Notes: generated from the letters alone by a model not told the origin. A stretch of 64,000 nucleotides of DNA from Clostridia bacterium (GCA_900759475.1 CAAEVK010000034.1:1-64000); one strand, 5' to 3'. Numbered from the stretch's first letter, positions 36,395 to 46,387 are shown. Translations and numbers: made by a program.

Positions 36395-37405
36395 ATGGTA
36401 CAACAAGCTAGAAAAAAAAGAAAGTGGAAAATAGGAAGAATTGTATTAGTTTTAATTTTAGTATTGCTAATAGGGTTAGGAATAGCAATTGGTAGCTTTA
36501 TTGCAGGAAAACTAGCAAATCTAAATATACAAGAAATTGATACATCAGATTTAGCTGTAAATAGTGATTTATATAATTCTGTTTCAGATACATTAACAAA
36601 AAATGAATTTGAAGATGTTATTTGTATTGCACTTTTTGGAACAGATTCAAGAGATCCTAGCAATATGAATGCTGGTAGGAGTGATACCATTATTGTTGTT
36701 TCTATTAACACTAAATTTAAAACTGTTAAGTTAATTAGTATTCCTAGAGATACTTATGTAGAAGTACCTGGACATGGAAAAACAAAAATTAACCATGCTT
36801 ATGCTTATGGTCAAGAGCAACTAGCAATTAAAACAATTAACCAAAACTTTGGATTAAGTATTACAGAGTATGCTACAATTGATTTTTCTGGATTAATTCA
36901 TATTATTAATAAAATTGGTGGTATTCAATTAAATATTACCAAATCAGAAATGGAATATATTAACAATAATTCTAAAGAAGCATACAGGATAACAGGAAAT
37001 ACAAAAAAGGATGTAAGTAGTTATGGAAATGTAACTTTGACAGGTGAACAAGCTTTAACACATTCAAGGAATAGAACTATAGGAAATGATTTTACAAGAG
37101 CCGGACGTCAAAGGGAAGTTTTAGAGGCAATAATGAACAAAATGGTTGGCTTAGGAACTTCTAAATTATTAGAACTATCAGATACTCTTTTAAGAGAAGT
37201 AAAAACAAATATCAATGTTGCAAATTATATTGGACAACTTACAAACATTATGATAAATTCTAATGAATATATGAATAATATTACGTCTCTCCAAGTACCA
37301 AGTACAGATTATGCAAAAGGACAAATGATAGATGGAGTATATTATTTTGTCGCTGATGCAGAACAAATGAAACAAGATATGATTGATAATATTTATAAAA
37401 AATAA
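36395..37405 (+). CDS. LytR-CpsA-Psr (LCP) family glycopolymer ligase, second copy
   Basis: 336 residues. Basic cytoplasmic start (QQARKKRKWKI), one membrane segment (IVLVLILVLLIGLGIAIGSF), then CIALFGTDSRDPSN, NAGRSDTIIVVSINT, VKLISIPRDTYVEV, KINHAYAYGQEQLAIKTI and LTHSRNRTIGNDFTRAGRQR. It parallels the upstream LCP protein along its whole length, so the two arose by tandem duplication. Likely attaches a glycopolymer to peptidoglycan outside the membrane; redundancy or two acceptor polymers are both possible. Confidence 0.93.
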   Translation: MVQQARKKRKWKIGRIVLVLILVLLIGLGIAIGSFIAGKLANLNIQEIDTSDLAVNSDLYNSVSDTLTKNEFEDVICIALFGTDSRDPSNMNAGRSDTIIVVSINTKFKTVKLISIPRDTYVEVPGHGKTKINHAYAYGQEQLAIKTINQNFGLSITEYATIDFSGLIHIINKIGGIQLNITKSEMEYINNNSKEAYRITGNTKKDVSSYGNVTLTGEQALTHSRNRTIGNDFTRAGRQREVLEAIMNKMVGLGTSKLLELSDTLLREVKTNINVANYIGQLTNIMINSNEYMNNITSLQVPSTDYAKGQMIDGVYYFVADAEQMKQDMIDNIYKK

Positions 37406-37444
37406 TTAGAGACCTAATATTTTATCAAACTAAAAATTTAAATG

Positions 37445-37472
37445 GTAAAAAGCACAGTAGTTGTGCTTTTTG
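37445..37472 (+). terminator. Rho-independent terminator
   Basis: AAAAGCACA pairs with TGTGCTTTT around a 5-base loop, with a T-rich end, closing the LCP pair and the polysaccharide locus. Confidence 0.8.
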
Positions 37473-37524
37473 CTATTGTATAGGAATATTGAAAAAATAG
37501 TATAAATAAAATTAGAAAAAAATG

Positions 37525-37553
37525 TTGTAAATATAAAAAAGTTATAATATAAT
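37525..37553 (+). promoter_or_regulatory. Sigma-A type promoter of glmM
   Basis: TTGTAA (37525-37530), 17-base spacer, TATAAT (37548-37553), 46 bases before the glmM start. Confidence 0.6.
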
Positions 37554-37598
37554 TACAAATGTAAAACAAAAATGTGATAATAGAGGAGGAATTAAACT

Positions 37599-38963
37599 TT
37601 GAGAAAATACTTTGGGACAGATGGAATTAGAAGAATTGCTAATACAGATTTAACACCTGAATTAGTATATAAAGTTGCTAAAGCGGGGGCATATGTATTA
37701 TCAAAACATACAAATCACAATCCTACTATTTTAATAGGAAGAGATACTAGATTATCTGGTACTTTAATAGAAAGTGCTATGACAGCAGGATTTTTAAGTT
37801 ATGGTGCTAATGTAAAATTATTAGGAGTTATACCAACACCAGCAGTTGCATACTTAACAAAAAAATTAAAAGCAGATGCAAGTGTAGTTATTTCAGCATC
37901 TCACAACACATTTGAATTTAATGGTGTAAAATATTTTAGTAATAAAGGTATGAAAATACCAGATGAAATAGAAGAAGAAATAGAAGAAGTAATGGACTCT
38001 GAAAAAATTAATGAATTAATTGCAATAAAAGATCAAATTGGTGTTTCAGAAATAGCAGAAGATTTAATAGATGAATATGTGTATTTCTTTCGAAAAAATT
38101 TTGAAGAAGAAATAGATGAATACTTAACAGATAATTTTATTGTTGGTTTGGATGTTGCTAACGGTGCTACTTATAAAATTGCAGAAAAAATCTTTACAAC
38201 TTTAGGAATTAAGTATAAAATAATTAATAATCAACCAGATGGAATTAATATTAACAATAATTGTGGTTCTACTCACCTAGATGGAATAAAAAAATTTGTA
38301 GTGGAAAACAAATTAAGTTTAGGAATTGCTTATGATGGTGATGGAGATAGATGTTTAGCAGTTGATGAAAATGGTAATGAAATTGATGGGGATATAATTC
38401 TAGCAATTTGCTCAAATTACTTAAAAGAAAAAGGAAAATTAAATAAAAATACATTAGTTGCTACTGTTATGAGCAATTTAGGATTAAAAAAATATGCTGA
38501 AAATAACAATGTGGATTTAAAACAGACAAAAGTAGGGGACAGATACGTTTTAGAAGAAATGTTGAATAATGGATATAACTTGGGAGGAGAACAGTCTGGT
38601 CATATTATTTTTTTAGATTACAATCCAACAGGAGATGGAATATTAACATCATTAATGTTAATAAAAATTATTTTAGAAAAAAAATTATCAGCTTCTCAAA
38701 TAAGCAAGATAATAAAACTATATCCGCAAGTATTGTTAAATGCACATGTTAATAATAACAAAAAATATGACTTTAATAAAGATGAAGAAATTAAAAAAGC
38801 TATTGCTACTGTAGAAAAAGAGTTTGAAAATAATGGTAGAGTTTTAATTAGAGCTTCTGGAACAGAACCAGTAATTAGAGTAATGATAGAAGGTGAAGAT
38901 AAGAACTATATAACAAAAAAGGCACAAGAATTAGTAAATTTATTAGAAAGTAAACTAAAATAA
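37599..38963 (+). CDS. glmM: Phosphoglucosamine mutase
   Basis: 454 residues, normal length. TTG start with AGAGGAGGA upstream. Motifs: KYFGTDGIRRIANT at the start, the phosphoserine loop VVISASHNTFEFNGVKY near residue 100, the metal loop AYDGDGDRCLAVDENG, the sugar-binding loop GGEQSGHIIFLDY and the phosphate-binding RASGTEPVIRVMIEG near the end. It converts glucosamine 6-phosphate to glucosamine 1-phosphate for UDP-GlcNAc synthesis, feeding peptidoglycan and the polysaccharide pathway upstream. No CGG interrupts it. Confidence 0.97.
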   Translation: MRKYFGTDGIRRIANTDLTPELVYKVAKAGAYVLSKHTNHNPTILIGRDTRLSGTLIESAMTAGFLSYGANVKLLGVIPTPAVAYLTKKLKADASVVISASHNTFEFNGVKYFSNKGMKIPDEIEEEIEEVMDSEKINELIAIKDQIGVSEIAEDLIDEYVYFFRKNFEEEIDEYLTDNFIVGLDVANGATYKIAEKIFTTLGIKYKIINNQPDGININNNCGSTHLDGIKKFVVENKLSLGIAYDGDGDRCLAVDENGNEIDGDIILAICSNYLKEKGKLNKNTLVATVMSNLGLKKYAENNNVDLKQTKVGDRYVLEEMLNNGYNLGGEQSGHIIFLDYNPTGDGILTSLMLIKIILEKKLSASQISKIIKLYPQVLLNAHVNNNKKYDFNKDEEIKKAIATVEKEFENNGRVLIRASGTEPVIRVMIEGEDKNYITKKAQELVNLLESKLK

Positions 38964-39014
38964 ATTTAATGATAGAAAAATTAATATAATAGAAATAAAG
39001 AGAAGGAGGTACTA

Positions 39015-40527
39015 GTGGACGAAGAAAACAAATCGGAGATAGATTTAAATAATAAAATGGTAATTGAGCAAAAAATAGAACAAGTTAAAACAGAGTTTTC
39101 TGATTTGCAACAAAAAATAATTGCCTCATTAAATTTTCTTGATATTTCAACAGTACTGTCTGTTTCTGATAGAATTGATACAATTCCATTAGGTGGAATG
39201 TTAGAGGCACATGATTCATATGCTGTTAAAATACAAAATAAGGCAGGTGCAATTGAAACAGTTATAGTGGATAAAAATTTGCAACCATTAGCAACTATAC
39301 AAGAAAATAACCATATTGAATTAACTGCTTTAACTCAAGCTAGGTTTGAAGAACTGATTGGAAAATCAGGCAAGCAAACACCTCGGGCAAAAAGAAAACT
39401 ATAATTTAAATGCAGAATATTTTTTAGCAGAAGACGAAAAAGGAAATTTAGTAACTAAAACAAAAGAAGAACTATTACAAATGCAAAAAGAAGGAAAAAC
39501 TATATCAAGTATACAAGGAAGAGAAGTTAGTAGTAAAGGTAACAATAGGGAAGAGGTAGAAGGATTAACAAGAACAGCTAATATTGCTAAAGCTTTAAGA
39601 GTATCAGAATACCAAATATTAAATGTAATTCAAATTAAAGATAGAGAAACAAAAACAGCCATTTCAGATCAAGATAAAGAAAATTCAGAAATTTATACGG
39701 TAAAATTAAAACAGGATTCTGCTGGCAGAGGTTCACATGATTGGATTGCAATTGAAGTATTGCCGGATCGGTACTTATCAAGAAGTAGCAGGAGAAGAAA
39801 AAGTATCAGAACCATTAAATGATATTGCACAAGAATTAAGCATTACAGATACAATGCAAAATGTAGAATTGAATTATGGAGAAGTAAAGTCAGATGTTAA
39901 ATCAACAGGAGAAAGAAATATTGAAGTACGAAAATATCGATTTCAAGACAAAATTGTAGTAATAAGTGTAGATAGAGAACATGATTCAGAAATACATGCT
40001 TTTAAACAAGTAAATGATGGTGTTTTAGAGCCATTATGTACAGAGCATATACACGAAGACACAATTGATTTAACAGATAAACGTTTTCGGAATAGAGGAG
40101 CAGCCACCAGAACCAATAAAGCAATTAAAACAAGATGCTGAAAGAATGCAAAAATTAAGAGATGTAATTGAACTTTATGAATTACAACAATATTATGAAG
40201 CAAAAGCAAAAAACCCAGACTATATAGCTATAATGGCTGGTGCAACAAAAGGAGCAATTATAGGAGAAACCGCTAATGTAATGACACGGTGGCATGTTAC
40301 CTGGAGTAAGTACAATGATGGCAATAAAAGGTGCAGCAGAAGAAAACGAGAAATCACAAAATGTAGCAGAAGAATATGCTCAAGATTTAGATAATGAACT
40401 ACAAGAGGCTTTATATGAAATATCATATACAAGAGAAACTATGACAATAGAAGAAATAGAAGAAGAATATGAGGAACTTCAAAGAACACCTGGTGGAGAT
40501 GCTTATGAAAGAAGATTCGGTGGTTAG
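39015..40527 (+). CDS. Unknown 502-residue protein split by four CGG +1 frameshift sites
   Basis: GTG start with a perfect AGAAGGAGGT ribosome site. Five successive open frames, each one base ahead of the last, join at CGG codons at 39384, 39769, 40088 and 40287 (after residues 123, 251, 357 and 423) into one 502-residue reading. None of the later segments has its own ribosome site at its first codon. The protein is acidic and polar with no signal peptide or clear membrane segment; a coiled-coil-like C terminus follows (NEKSQNVAEEYAQDLDNELQ), and a glycine-rich stretch (MAGATKGAIIGETANVMT-GGMLPG). I do not recognise the family. Segments such as PDGTYQEVAGEE look conserved only after the shift. 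Confidence 0.75.
39384..39386 (+). other. In-frame CGG, inferred +1 shift to Gly (unknown protein, site 1)
   Basis: Frame 0 reads CCT CGG GCA; skipping C gives CCT GGG CAA and opens the following 128-codon segment. Confidence 0.8.
39769..39771 (+). other. In-frame CGG, inferred +1 shift to Gly (unknown protein, site 2)
   Basis: The preceding frame reads GAT CGG TAC; skipping C gives GAT GGT ACT (PDGTYQEV), a natural beta-turn sequence. Confidence 0.82.
40088..40090 (+). other. In-frame CGG, inferred +1 shift to Gly (unknown protein, site 3)
   Basis: The preceding frame reads TTT CGG AAT; skipping C gives TTT GGA ATA (RFGIEEQPPEP). Confidence 0.8.
40287..40289 (+). other. In-frame CGG, inferred +1 shift to Gly (unknown protein, site 4)
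   Basis: The preceding frame reads ACA CGG TGG; skipping C gives ACA GGT GGC ATG (TGGMLPGVSTMM). Confidence 0.8.
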
Positions 40528-40573
40528 TTTATCATTTAAAAAATATAAAAATAAAACAAAGGAGGAAGATTAA

Positions 40574-40909
40574 ATGTTTATTTTTAACATTTCAAACCCA
40601 ATTACTTTAATATTAATGTTAGCAATTACATTAATACTAATATTCCTAGGAAAGGAAGTAAAAAAAGGCTATATTACAGCCATATCTTTATTCATTTACT
40701 TAGTTCTTTTAGTAACACATGTGGTACAACTAATGACTTTAACAACAGAATTTAGTGCATATAAATCTATATTATCTAATTGTATTACAGTAGATTTTGT
40801 AATGATATTATTATCATTCCTATCATATTTATGGGTAGATAATACAGAAAGCAAATTAGGTAAAAAGAAAACTTTTGAATCTGGAATGGATTGGTTCTGG
40901 GGAAAATAA
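40574..40909 (+). CDS. Small membrane protein of unknown function
   Basis: 111 residues, ribosome site AAAGGAGGA. Three predicted membrane segments (ITLILMLAITLILIFLG, ITAISLFIYLVLLVTHV and DFVMILLSFLSYLWVD) and a basic, aromatic C-terminal tail (KKKTFESGMDWFWGK). It follows the four-site unknown protein by 46 bases and is probably co-transcribed with it, so the two may act together; I do not recognise a family. Confidence 0.75.
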   Translation: MFIFNISNPITLILMLAITLILIFLGKEVKKGYITAISLFIYLVLLVTHVVQLMTLTTEFSAYKSILSNCITVDFVMILLSFLSYLWVDNTESKLGKKKTFESGMDWFWGK

Positions 40910-40929
40910 TATAAAGACTATTATTTATG

Positions 40930-40948
40930 GGTTGCATATTATGCAACC
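40930..40948 (+). terminator. Hairpin, possible terminator
   Basis: GGTTGCAT pairs with ATGCAACC around a 3-base loop; only a short T-run follows, so termination is uncertain. Confidence 0.4.
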
Positions 40949-40983
40949 TTCCATTATATTAGGAAAGGAATAAGTAATACAAT

Positions 40984-41655
40984 ATGGGAAAATTATTTGT
41001 AATAGATGGAACAGATGGTAGTGGAAAACAAACTCAATTTAACAAATTGGCAGAAAAGTTAGAAAAGGAAAAAATTAATTTTAAAAAAATTTCGTTTCCA
41101 AATTATAATAGTCCATCTTCTAGTTTAGTAAAAATGTACCTTGGAGGAGAATTTGGGGAAAATGCTAAAAGTGTTAGTCCATATATAGCTTCTACATTTT
41201 ATGCAGCAGATAGGTATGCAACTTATAAAAAGAATTTAGAAGAATATTATGAACGAGGAGGCATTATATTAGCAGATAGATATACAACAGCCAATATGGT
41301 ACATCAAGCTGGAAAAATCACAGATAAAAAAGAAAGAGAAAAATTTTTAAATTGGTTATGGGATTTTGAATTTAATTTATATGGAATTCCAGTTCCAACA
41401 GAATGTTTTTTCTTAAATATGCCACCGGAATACGCTTGGAAGTTAATGGAAAATAGAGAAAATAAAATCACACATGAAAGCCAAAAAGATATCCATGAAA
41501 GAGATAAACAACATATTATTGATAGTTATAATGCAGCATGTGATTTAGTAGAACAATATCATTGGTATGAAGTAAAATGTGTTCAAAATAATAATATTAG
41601 GACAATAGAAGATATTCATGAAGAAATTTGGCAAGAAATAAAACAACATATTTAA
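40984..41655 (+). CDS. tmk: Thymidylate kinase
   Basis: 223 residues. P-loop FVIDGTDGSGKQTQFNKLAE at the N terminus, the substrate motif LADRYTTANMVHQAGK (DRY-type) near residue 98, and the LID-side segment MENRENKITHESQKDIHE. It phosphorylates dTMP to dTDP. The Gly-Ser-Gly-Lys-Gln variation of Walker A and the longer C-terminal part resemble the Clostridial dTMP kinase branch. Ends before a bidirectional terminator facing the MFS gene. Confidence 0.92.
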   Translation: MGKLFVIDGTDGSGKQTQFNKLAEKLEKEKINFKKISFPNYNSPSSSLVKMYLGGEFGENAKSVSPYIASTFYAADRYATYKKNLEEYYERGGIILADRYTTANMVHQAGKITDKKEREKFLNWLWDFEFNLYGIPVPTECFFLNMPPEYAWKLMENRENKITHESQKDIHERDKQHIIDSYNAACDLVEQYHWYEVKCVQNNNIRTIEDIHEEIWQEIKQHI

Positions 41656-41661
41656 AACAGC

Positions 41662-41696
41662 AAACTCCTCCTAATACAGTAATTTAGGAGGAGTTT
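41662..41696. terminator. Bidirectional terminator between tmk and the MFS gene
   Basis: Perfect 13-bp stem AAACTCCTCCTAA with TTAGGAGGAGTTT, A-rich on one side and T-rich on the other, between convergent genes. Confidence 0.8.
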
Positions 41697-41714
41697 ATCA
41701 TACCTTAAATAGAA

Positions 41715-43014
41715 CTATTTTAAATCTAATAAAGAAATATCTTCCTTTTTATATTCTTCAGGTTTTAAGCCAACACGTGTTTTCATATATTTTAACAATA
41801 CCATAAAAATAAAAGCAAAAATAAAACCAATCATAACAAACACATGAGCTGTTGTTGTAATTTCTAACAATTTAGAAGCTAAAAAAGCAATAGCAACTCC
41901 ACAAATATTTTCAAACATATAAGTGGCAGAATAAATTTTAGTTCGTGTATTAGAAGAAGCGAAACTACTTAAATATCGTTTTGTCAATGTGTAAAATGGT
42001 CCTTTTACAATAGCTCTTATTCCAAAAGAAACTAATACTGATATAATACTAACACTAAAAGGAACATTTATCATAATAAATAAACCGAGAAGTAATACAA
42101 GACAAAACAAATAAAGCAGCAAATATGGTTAATACTTTATTTCGGAATATATTATGAAATATATTTTGGGAATATGAAGCGATTCCAGAAAGCAGTGCAA
42201 CTAATCCATAAATAATGCCAAAATACTCTGGCTGAATGGACAAATCTTGTAATAAGCTTTTGTCAAGTGTTGCAGTTAAAGAAATAAGGCTCTGCAAAAG
42301 TCCATAAAAGATAATTAAACAACGTAAACGATTGGATTTAAATATATAACGAAAAATATATTTTAACTCTTTAAAATATTCTTTAATTCTTTGTGTAGGA
42401 TTAGGAATTTTTTCAAATTTATTAATATTCTTAACATGAATATCATGAAATAATGTAGACAAATATGCTGCAATAACAGAAATAATAAGACAAATTATAA
42501 TTGGCAAATAAGGATTAATTATGTACAAAAAACCAGCAGTAACAGAAGAGAGAGCATTTAAATAGTAATATAAAGAAGAACCTTTTCCATCTAAATTTCC
42601 AAACAATCTCCTACGGTAATCAGATTTTGGAATAGAATCGTACAAAAGATTAGATTCCACTAAAGATTTAATAACATAACCTAAAGCTAGGAAGATTTCT
42701 GCCAAAATAAGAGTAGTGATATTAAAAGTTAACAAAATTAAGAAAATAGCAATACAAATAAAAATATTTGCCATAATTAAACTGGTTCTCTTTCCAAATT
42801 TATCTACAATAATTGTTCCTGGAAGTTGAAAAAGAAATTTAAAAAAAGTATAAAAGGAAACATCAACTAAAACAACTTCTGCAGCACTTAAGCCTTTTAC
42901 ATTGGTTAAAAATAGAAAAGAAATGGCATAATAAAATAACAAATCCCATGCAAACATTTTATAAATAGGAAATAATTTCATATTAAATTTTTTATTATTA
43001 TCAATATCTACCAT
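41715..43014 (-). CDS. Major facilitator superfamily transporter with CGG +1 frameshift
   Basis: 432 residues on the minus strand when the C of the in-frame CGG (42087-42085) is skipped after residue 309. Twelve membrane segments in total: about eight to nine before and three after the site. The MFS loop motif appears as VDKFGKRTSLIMAN after helix 2. Frame 0 ends ITSRFIYYDKCSF just after the site; the +1 frame reads ITSGLFIMINVPFSVSIISV and finishes helices 10-12. Start ATG has AGGGAG upstream. Substrate unknown. This shows the rule operates on the minus strand as well, so it is not strand-specific. Confidence 0.85.
42085..42087 (-). other. In-frame CGG, inferred +1 shift to Gly (MFS gene)
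   Basis: Minus-strand frame 0 reads TCT CGG TTT; skipping C gives TCT GGT TTA and continues the membrane helix. Confidence 0.85.
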
Positions 43015-43216
43015 CTGTTAACTCCCTGAAAATTAATAATAAATTTATTAATACAAGAATGTAGTTGAGATAAGAGATACAGTTTTTTTAGGATATTATC
43101 TCTTTCATCAATGAGCAAAAAATGAGACAAAACTTTTTAATTATATTCAAATCCATCTCTTATGTTACATTAACCAAATATAGTATAGCAAAACAGAAAA
43201 AATTTTGCAAATAAAA

Positions 43217-43245
43217 TTGACAAAATTAGGATACACTGATAAGAT
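43217..43245 (+). promoter_or_regulatory. Sigma-A type promoter
   Basis: TTGACA (43217-43222), 17-base spacer, TAAGAT (43240-43245), 30 bases before the YqeG-type HAD gene. The rest of the 260-base divergent region (43015-43274) shows no gene. Confidence 0.65.
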
Positions 43246-43274
43246 AAATGTGTTAATGGAGGAATAATAGGCAA

Positions 43275-43796
43275 ATGATTTTTTACCCTAAAATGTATTT
43301 AGAAAACATATTAGAAATAAAATATGAAATGCTAGAGGCAAATGGAATAAAAGGTATTATTTTAGACATGGATAATACTTTAATTGACTTTCATGTAAAT
43401 ATTTTAAATGGAGTCCAACAATGGGTAGAAGATTTAAAAGGAAAAGGAATTAAATTAATTATTGTATCTAATAGTAATAAAATTGAAAAATTAGAAAAAA
43501 CCTCTAGAGAATTAAAAATAGACTATATAAAATTTGGAATGAAGCCATTAAAAAAAGGACTAAAAAAAGCACAAAAAATTTTGCAACTAAAACCAGAAAA
43601 TATAGCTGTTGCTGGAGATCAACTATTTACAGACATATGGGGAGCTAACCGCTGTAAAATGTTTTCAATTTTAGTAAAACCATTAGACGAAAAAGATATA
43701 CTTTTAACAATTATTAAAAGACCATTAGAAAATTATATAATAAAAAGATATTTAAAGAAAATAAATAGTAAGGAGAAGAAAAATGTACATAAATGA
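43275..43796 (+). CDS. YqeG-family HAD phosphatase
   Basis: 173 residues. HAD motif I GIILDMDNTLIDF near residue 35, motif II IVSNSNK, the lysine of motif III in FGMKPLKKGLKKA, and motif IV AGDQLFTDIWGAN. The MIFYPKMYLENILEIKYEML start and the DMDNTL motif match YqeG/PGP-phosphatase-like proteins (phosphatidylglycerophosphate phosphatase homologues). It may dephosphorylate phosphatidylglycerophosphate or a similar phosphate ester. Overlaps the prepilin peptidase gene by 14 bases. Confidence 0.88.
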   Translation: MIFYPKMYLENILEIKYEMLEANGIKGIILDMDNTLIDFHVNILNGVQQWVEDLKGKGIKLIIVSNSNKIEKLEKTSRELKIDYIKFGMKPLKKGLKKAQKILQLKPENIAVAGDQLFTDIWGANRCKMFSILVKPLDEKDILLTIIKRPLENYIIKRYLKKINSKEKKNVHK

Positions 43797-44535
43797 TACA
43801 CATATATTATCCTATTTTATCATAATGGTATTAGGAGGAATAGTAGGGTATTTTTTAAATTGGTGTAATTATCGACTACCAGACGAAAAGAAAGTTTTTT
43901 GTAAAGAGTATTTTTTAGAAAGAAAAAAAATAAAAACAAATTATTTTTTAATTATTGCTACTGCTATATTATATGTAACTATTTTATATAAATATGGCAT
44001 TCATTGGGAAATACAAAAAGATTTAAGTTTATTAATGTATTTAACTCTAACGCCTATGTTATTATCAGCTTTTGTAATTGATTATCGATTACAAATTATA
44101 CCAAATCGATTAAATCTTACTATATTCGAAACAGGGCTTGTTTTTGCATTTTTATACGGAATAACTTCTAATTTAACAATTGTAATAAATATGCTATTAG
44201 GAAGTGTTGTAGGAGCTGGAATATTTTTAATTATTACATTAATTGGTGGTTTGATTGCTGGAAAAGAAGCAATGGGCTTTGGAGATGTAAAATTAATGGG
44301 AGCTTTAGGTTTATACTTTGGAGTAGCCAATATTATTGCTATTTCAGTTATGTCATTTTTATTAGGAGCAATTATTAGTATTATTTTATTAGCTAATAAA
44401 AAGAAAAAAACAGATGAATATATTCCATTTGGACCATTTATTGTTTTAGCAACCCTAATAGCAGTAATTGTTCCATCAGAAATGCTATTATTTGTTTTAT
44501 TTAAAATTTTTACATTAGGAATGTATAAGGGATAA
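43783..44535 (+). CDS. Prepilin peptidase (A24 family)
   Basis: 250 residues, seven to eight membrane helices. Both catalytic aspartate regions of the aspartic A24 family are visible: VIDYRLQIIPNRLN near residue 100 and KEAMGFGDVKLMGALG (GxGD type) near residue 166. An N-terminal RLPDEKK loop follows helix 1, but the cytoplasmic cysteine zinc motif and methylase segment are reduced. It cleaves leader peptides of type IV pilin-like proteins at the inner membrane. No pilin genes lie in this window. Confidence 0.88.
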   Translation: MYINDTHILSYFIIMVLGGIVGYFLNWCNYRLPDEKKVFCKEYFLERKKIKTNYFLIIATAILYVTILYKYGIHWEIQKDLSLLMYLTLTPMLLSAFVIDYRLQIIPNRLNLTIFETGLVFAFLYGITSNLTIVINMLLGSVVGAGIFLIITLIGGLIAGKEAMGFGDVKLMGALGLYFGVANIIAISVMSFLLGAIISIILLANKKKKTDEYIPFGPFIVLATLIAVIVPSEMLLFVLFKIFTLGMYKG

Positions 44536-44606
44536 GAATATAAGTAATTATAAAAAATGAAGAATATAGCATTACGTTATGTAAATGTTATAGAAAGGAG
44601 TTGGAG

Positions 44607-45669
44607 ATGAATCAAAAAATTGCATGGTTAAGAAATAAATTAAAAGGACTTAACTTAGATGGTATGATTGTGTCCAATCCAATTAATATTAAATATTTAA
44701 CAAATATAACAGCAGAAGGAATATTGTTAATTACAAGAAAGGAAAATATATATATTACAGATGCAAGATATATAGAAATAGTAAACAGTACCTTAACAAT
44801 TGATGATGAAATTATTGTATATGATGAAAGAGCTATTAGACCAGAAGATTACGAAAATTTCTTTTTATTTTGTGAAAATGTTGGTTTTGAAGAAAACAAT
44901 ATGACCTATGCAAGTTATAAAAAAATGATGCATATGTATAAAATAGAAAGTTTACAAGAAACAGAAAATTTAATAGAGGCACACCGAACAATAAAAGACC
45001 AAACAGAAATAGAAAAAATAACAAAAGCTTGTAAAATAACAGATAACTGCTTTAACTATTTGCTGTCCTATATTAAAGTAGGAAAAACAGAAAAAGAAAT
45101 AGCATTAGAAATAGAAAAATTTTTTAAGTTAAATGGTGCAGAAGATATTTCTTTTGAACCTATTGTAGCATCACGGATCAAATTCGTCTATGCCTCATGC
45201 AGTAGCAACTGACAAGAAAATAGAATTTGGTGATGTTATTACTATTGATATGGGATGTAAATATGAAGGATATTGTTCTGATATGACAAGAACTATATTT
45301 GTAGGAGAAATAAGAGAAGAAATTAAAAAGGTTTATGATATTGTTTTGAAAAATCAATTATCTACTTTAGAAGAATTGCGTGATGGAGGAAATATAAAAA
45401 TTATTACCAAATTAGTAGAAAATAATTTTGAAATAAATCGTCAAAGATTAATTCATGCATTAGGGCATGGTGTAGGATTAACACTTCATGAAGGACCAAT
45501 TTTAAGTTCTAAAAGTAATCAGATTTTAAAAGAAAATATGGTAGTAACAAATGAGCCAGGAATTTATTTGCCAGGAAAATTTGGTGTAAGAATAGAAGAT
45601 ACAGTATTAATTACAAAAAATGGTTGTATAACTTTAACCAATTCTGACAAAAATTATATTATCATATAG
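44607..45669 (+). CDS. pepP: Xaa-Pro aminopeptidase (M24B) with CGG +1 frameshift
   Basis: 353 residues when the C of CGG 45174-45176 is skipped after residue 189. N-terminal creatinase-like domain (NQKIAWLRNKLKGLNLDG, NPINIKYLTN, ITDARYIEIV), then the pita-bread domain. The shift restores the family motif FEPIVASGSNSSMPHA; metal ligands follow in TIDMGCKYEGYCSDMTRT, ALGHGVGLTLHEGP, VTNEPGIYLPGKFG and VRIEDTVLI. Frame 0 would stop soon after, without any metal ligand. It removes N-terminal residues preceding proline. Start ATG 44607 has AAAGGAGTTGG before it. It lies upstream of efp, the standard arrangement in Bacillota. Confidence 0.93.
45174..45176 (+). other. In-frame CGG, inferred +1 shift to Gly (pepP)
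   Basis: Frame 0 reads TCA CGG ATC; skipping C gives TCA GGA TCA and the M24 motif ASGSNSSMPHA. Confidence 0.95.
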
Positions 45670-45752
45670 TTTAGTTTAGTTTAGACACTATATTTTTATA
45701 TCAATTATATCATTACCTAATAACCAAAACACGGAAAAATAAGATAAAATAC

Positions 45753-45781
45753 TTGATTTATGGGCAAAATTATAGTAAAAT
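45753..45781 (+). promoter_or_regulatory. Possible sigma-A promoter of efp
   Basis: TTGATT (45753-45758), 17-base spacer, TAAAAT (45776-45781), 40 bases before the efp start. Confidence 0.45.
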
Positions 45782-45820
45782 AATGGATAGAAAATTTTAA
45801 AACTAGAAAGGGGAATAGAA

Positions 45821-46387
45821 ATGGCAGAAGTATATATGGCAGGAGATATTAGAAATGGAACAACTTTTGAGATGGATAATTCAGTATATAAAGTAGTGGA
45901 ATTTCAACATGTAAAACCAGGAAAGGGAGCTGCTTTTGTAAGAACAAAATTAAAAAATGTAATTAATGGAGCTGTTTTAGAAAAAACATTTAATCCATCA
46001 GAAAAATTACAAGGAGCAGAAATTGAAAAAAGAGATATGCAATACTTATACAATGATGCAGACTTATATTACTTTATGGATAACAATACTTATGAACAAA
46101 TACCACTTAATAAAGAGGAATTAGGAGATTCTTTAAGATTTATAAAAGAAAATATGTCTGTTAAAATTTTATCGTTTAAAGGAAAAGTATTTGCTGTTGA
46201 ACCTCCAATATTTGTAGAGTTAGAAATTACATATACAGAACCAGGATTTAGTGGAAATACTTCAACTAATGCAACAAAACCTGCAACATTAGAAAATGGT
46301 TCAAGCATAAATGTTCCATTATTTGTTAATATTGGTGACGTTATTAGAATAGATACAAGAACTGGCGAATATATGGAAAGAATTTAG
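45821..46387 (+). CDS. efp: Elongation factor P
   Basis: 188 residues, three beta-barrel domains. The domain I loop [20 protein letters not shown] carries the usual modification-site lysine region (PGKGAAF), and the signature [20 protein letters not shown] is in domain III, ending [10 protein letters not shown]. It enters the E site of ribosomes stalled on polyproline and promotes bond formation. In this genome, with unusual CGG decoding, factors acting on paused ribosomes are of extra interest, though nothing here links EF-P to the shift. Confidence 0.97.
   Translation: MAEVYMAGDIRNGTTFEMDNSVYKVVEFQHVKPGKGAAFVRTKLKNVINGAVLEKTFNPSEKLQGAEIEKRDMQYLYNDADLYYFMDNNTYEQIPLNKEELGDSLRFIKENMSVKILSFKGKVFAVEPPIFVELEITYTEPGFSGNTSTNATKPATLENGSSINVPLFVNIGDVIRIDTRTGEYMERI

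Noticed and set aside
39358..40527. Four separate short genes after 39404
   Set aside because: Each open stretch is exactly one base ahead of the previous and begins at a CGG of the previous frame; none has its own ribosome site at the junction. One split gene explains them better.
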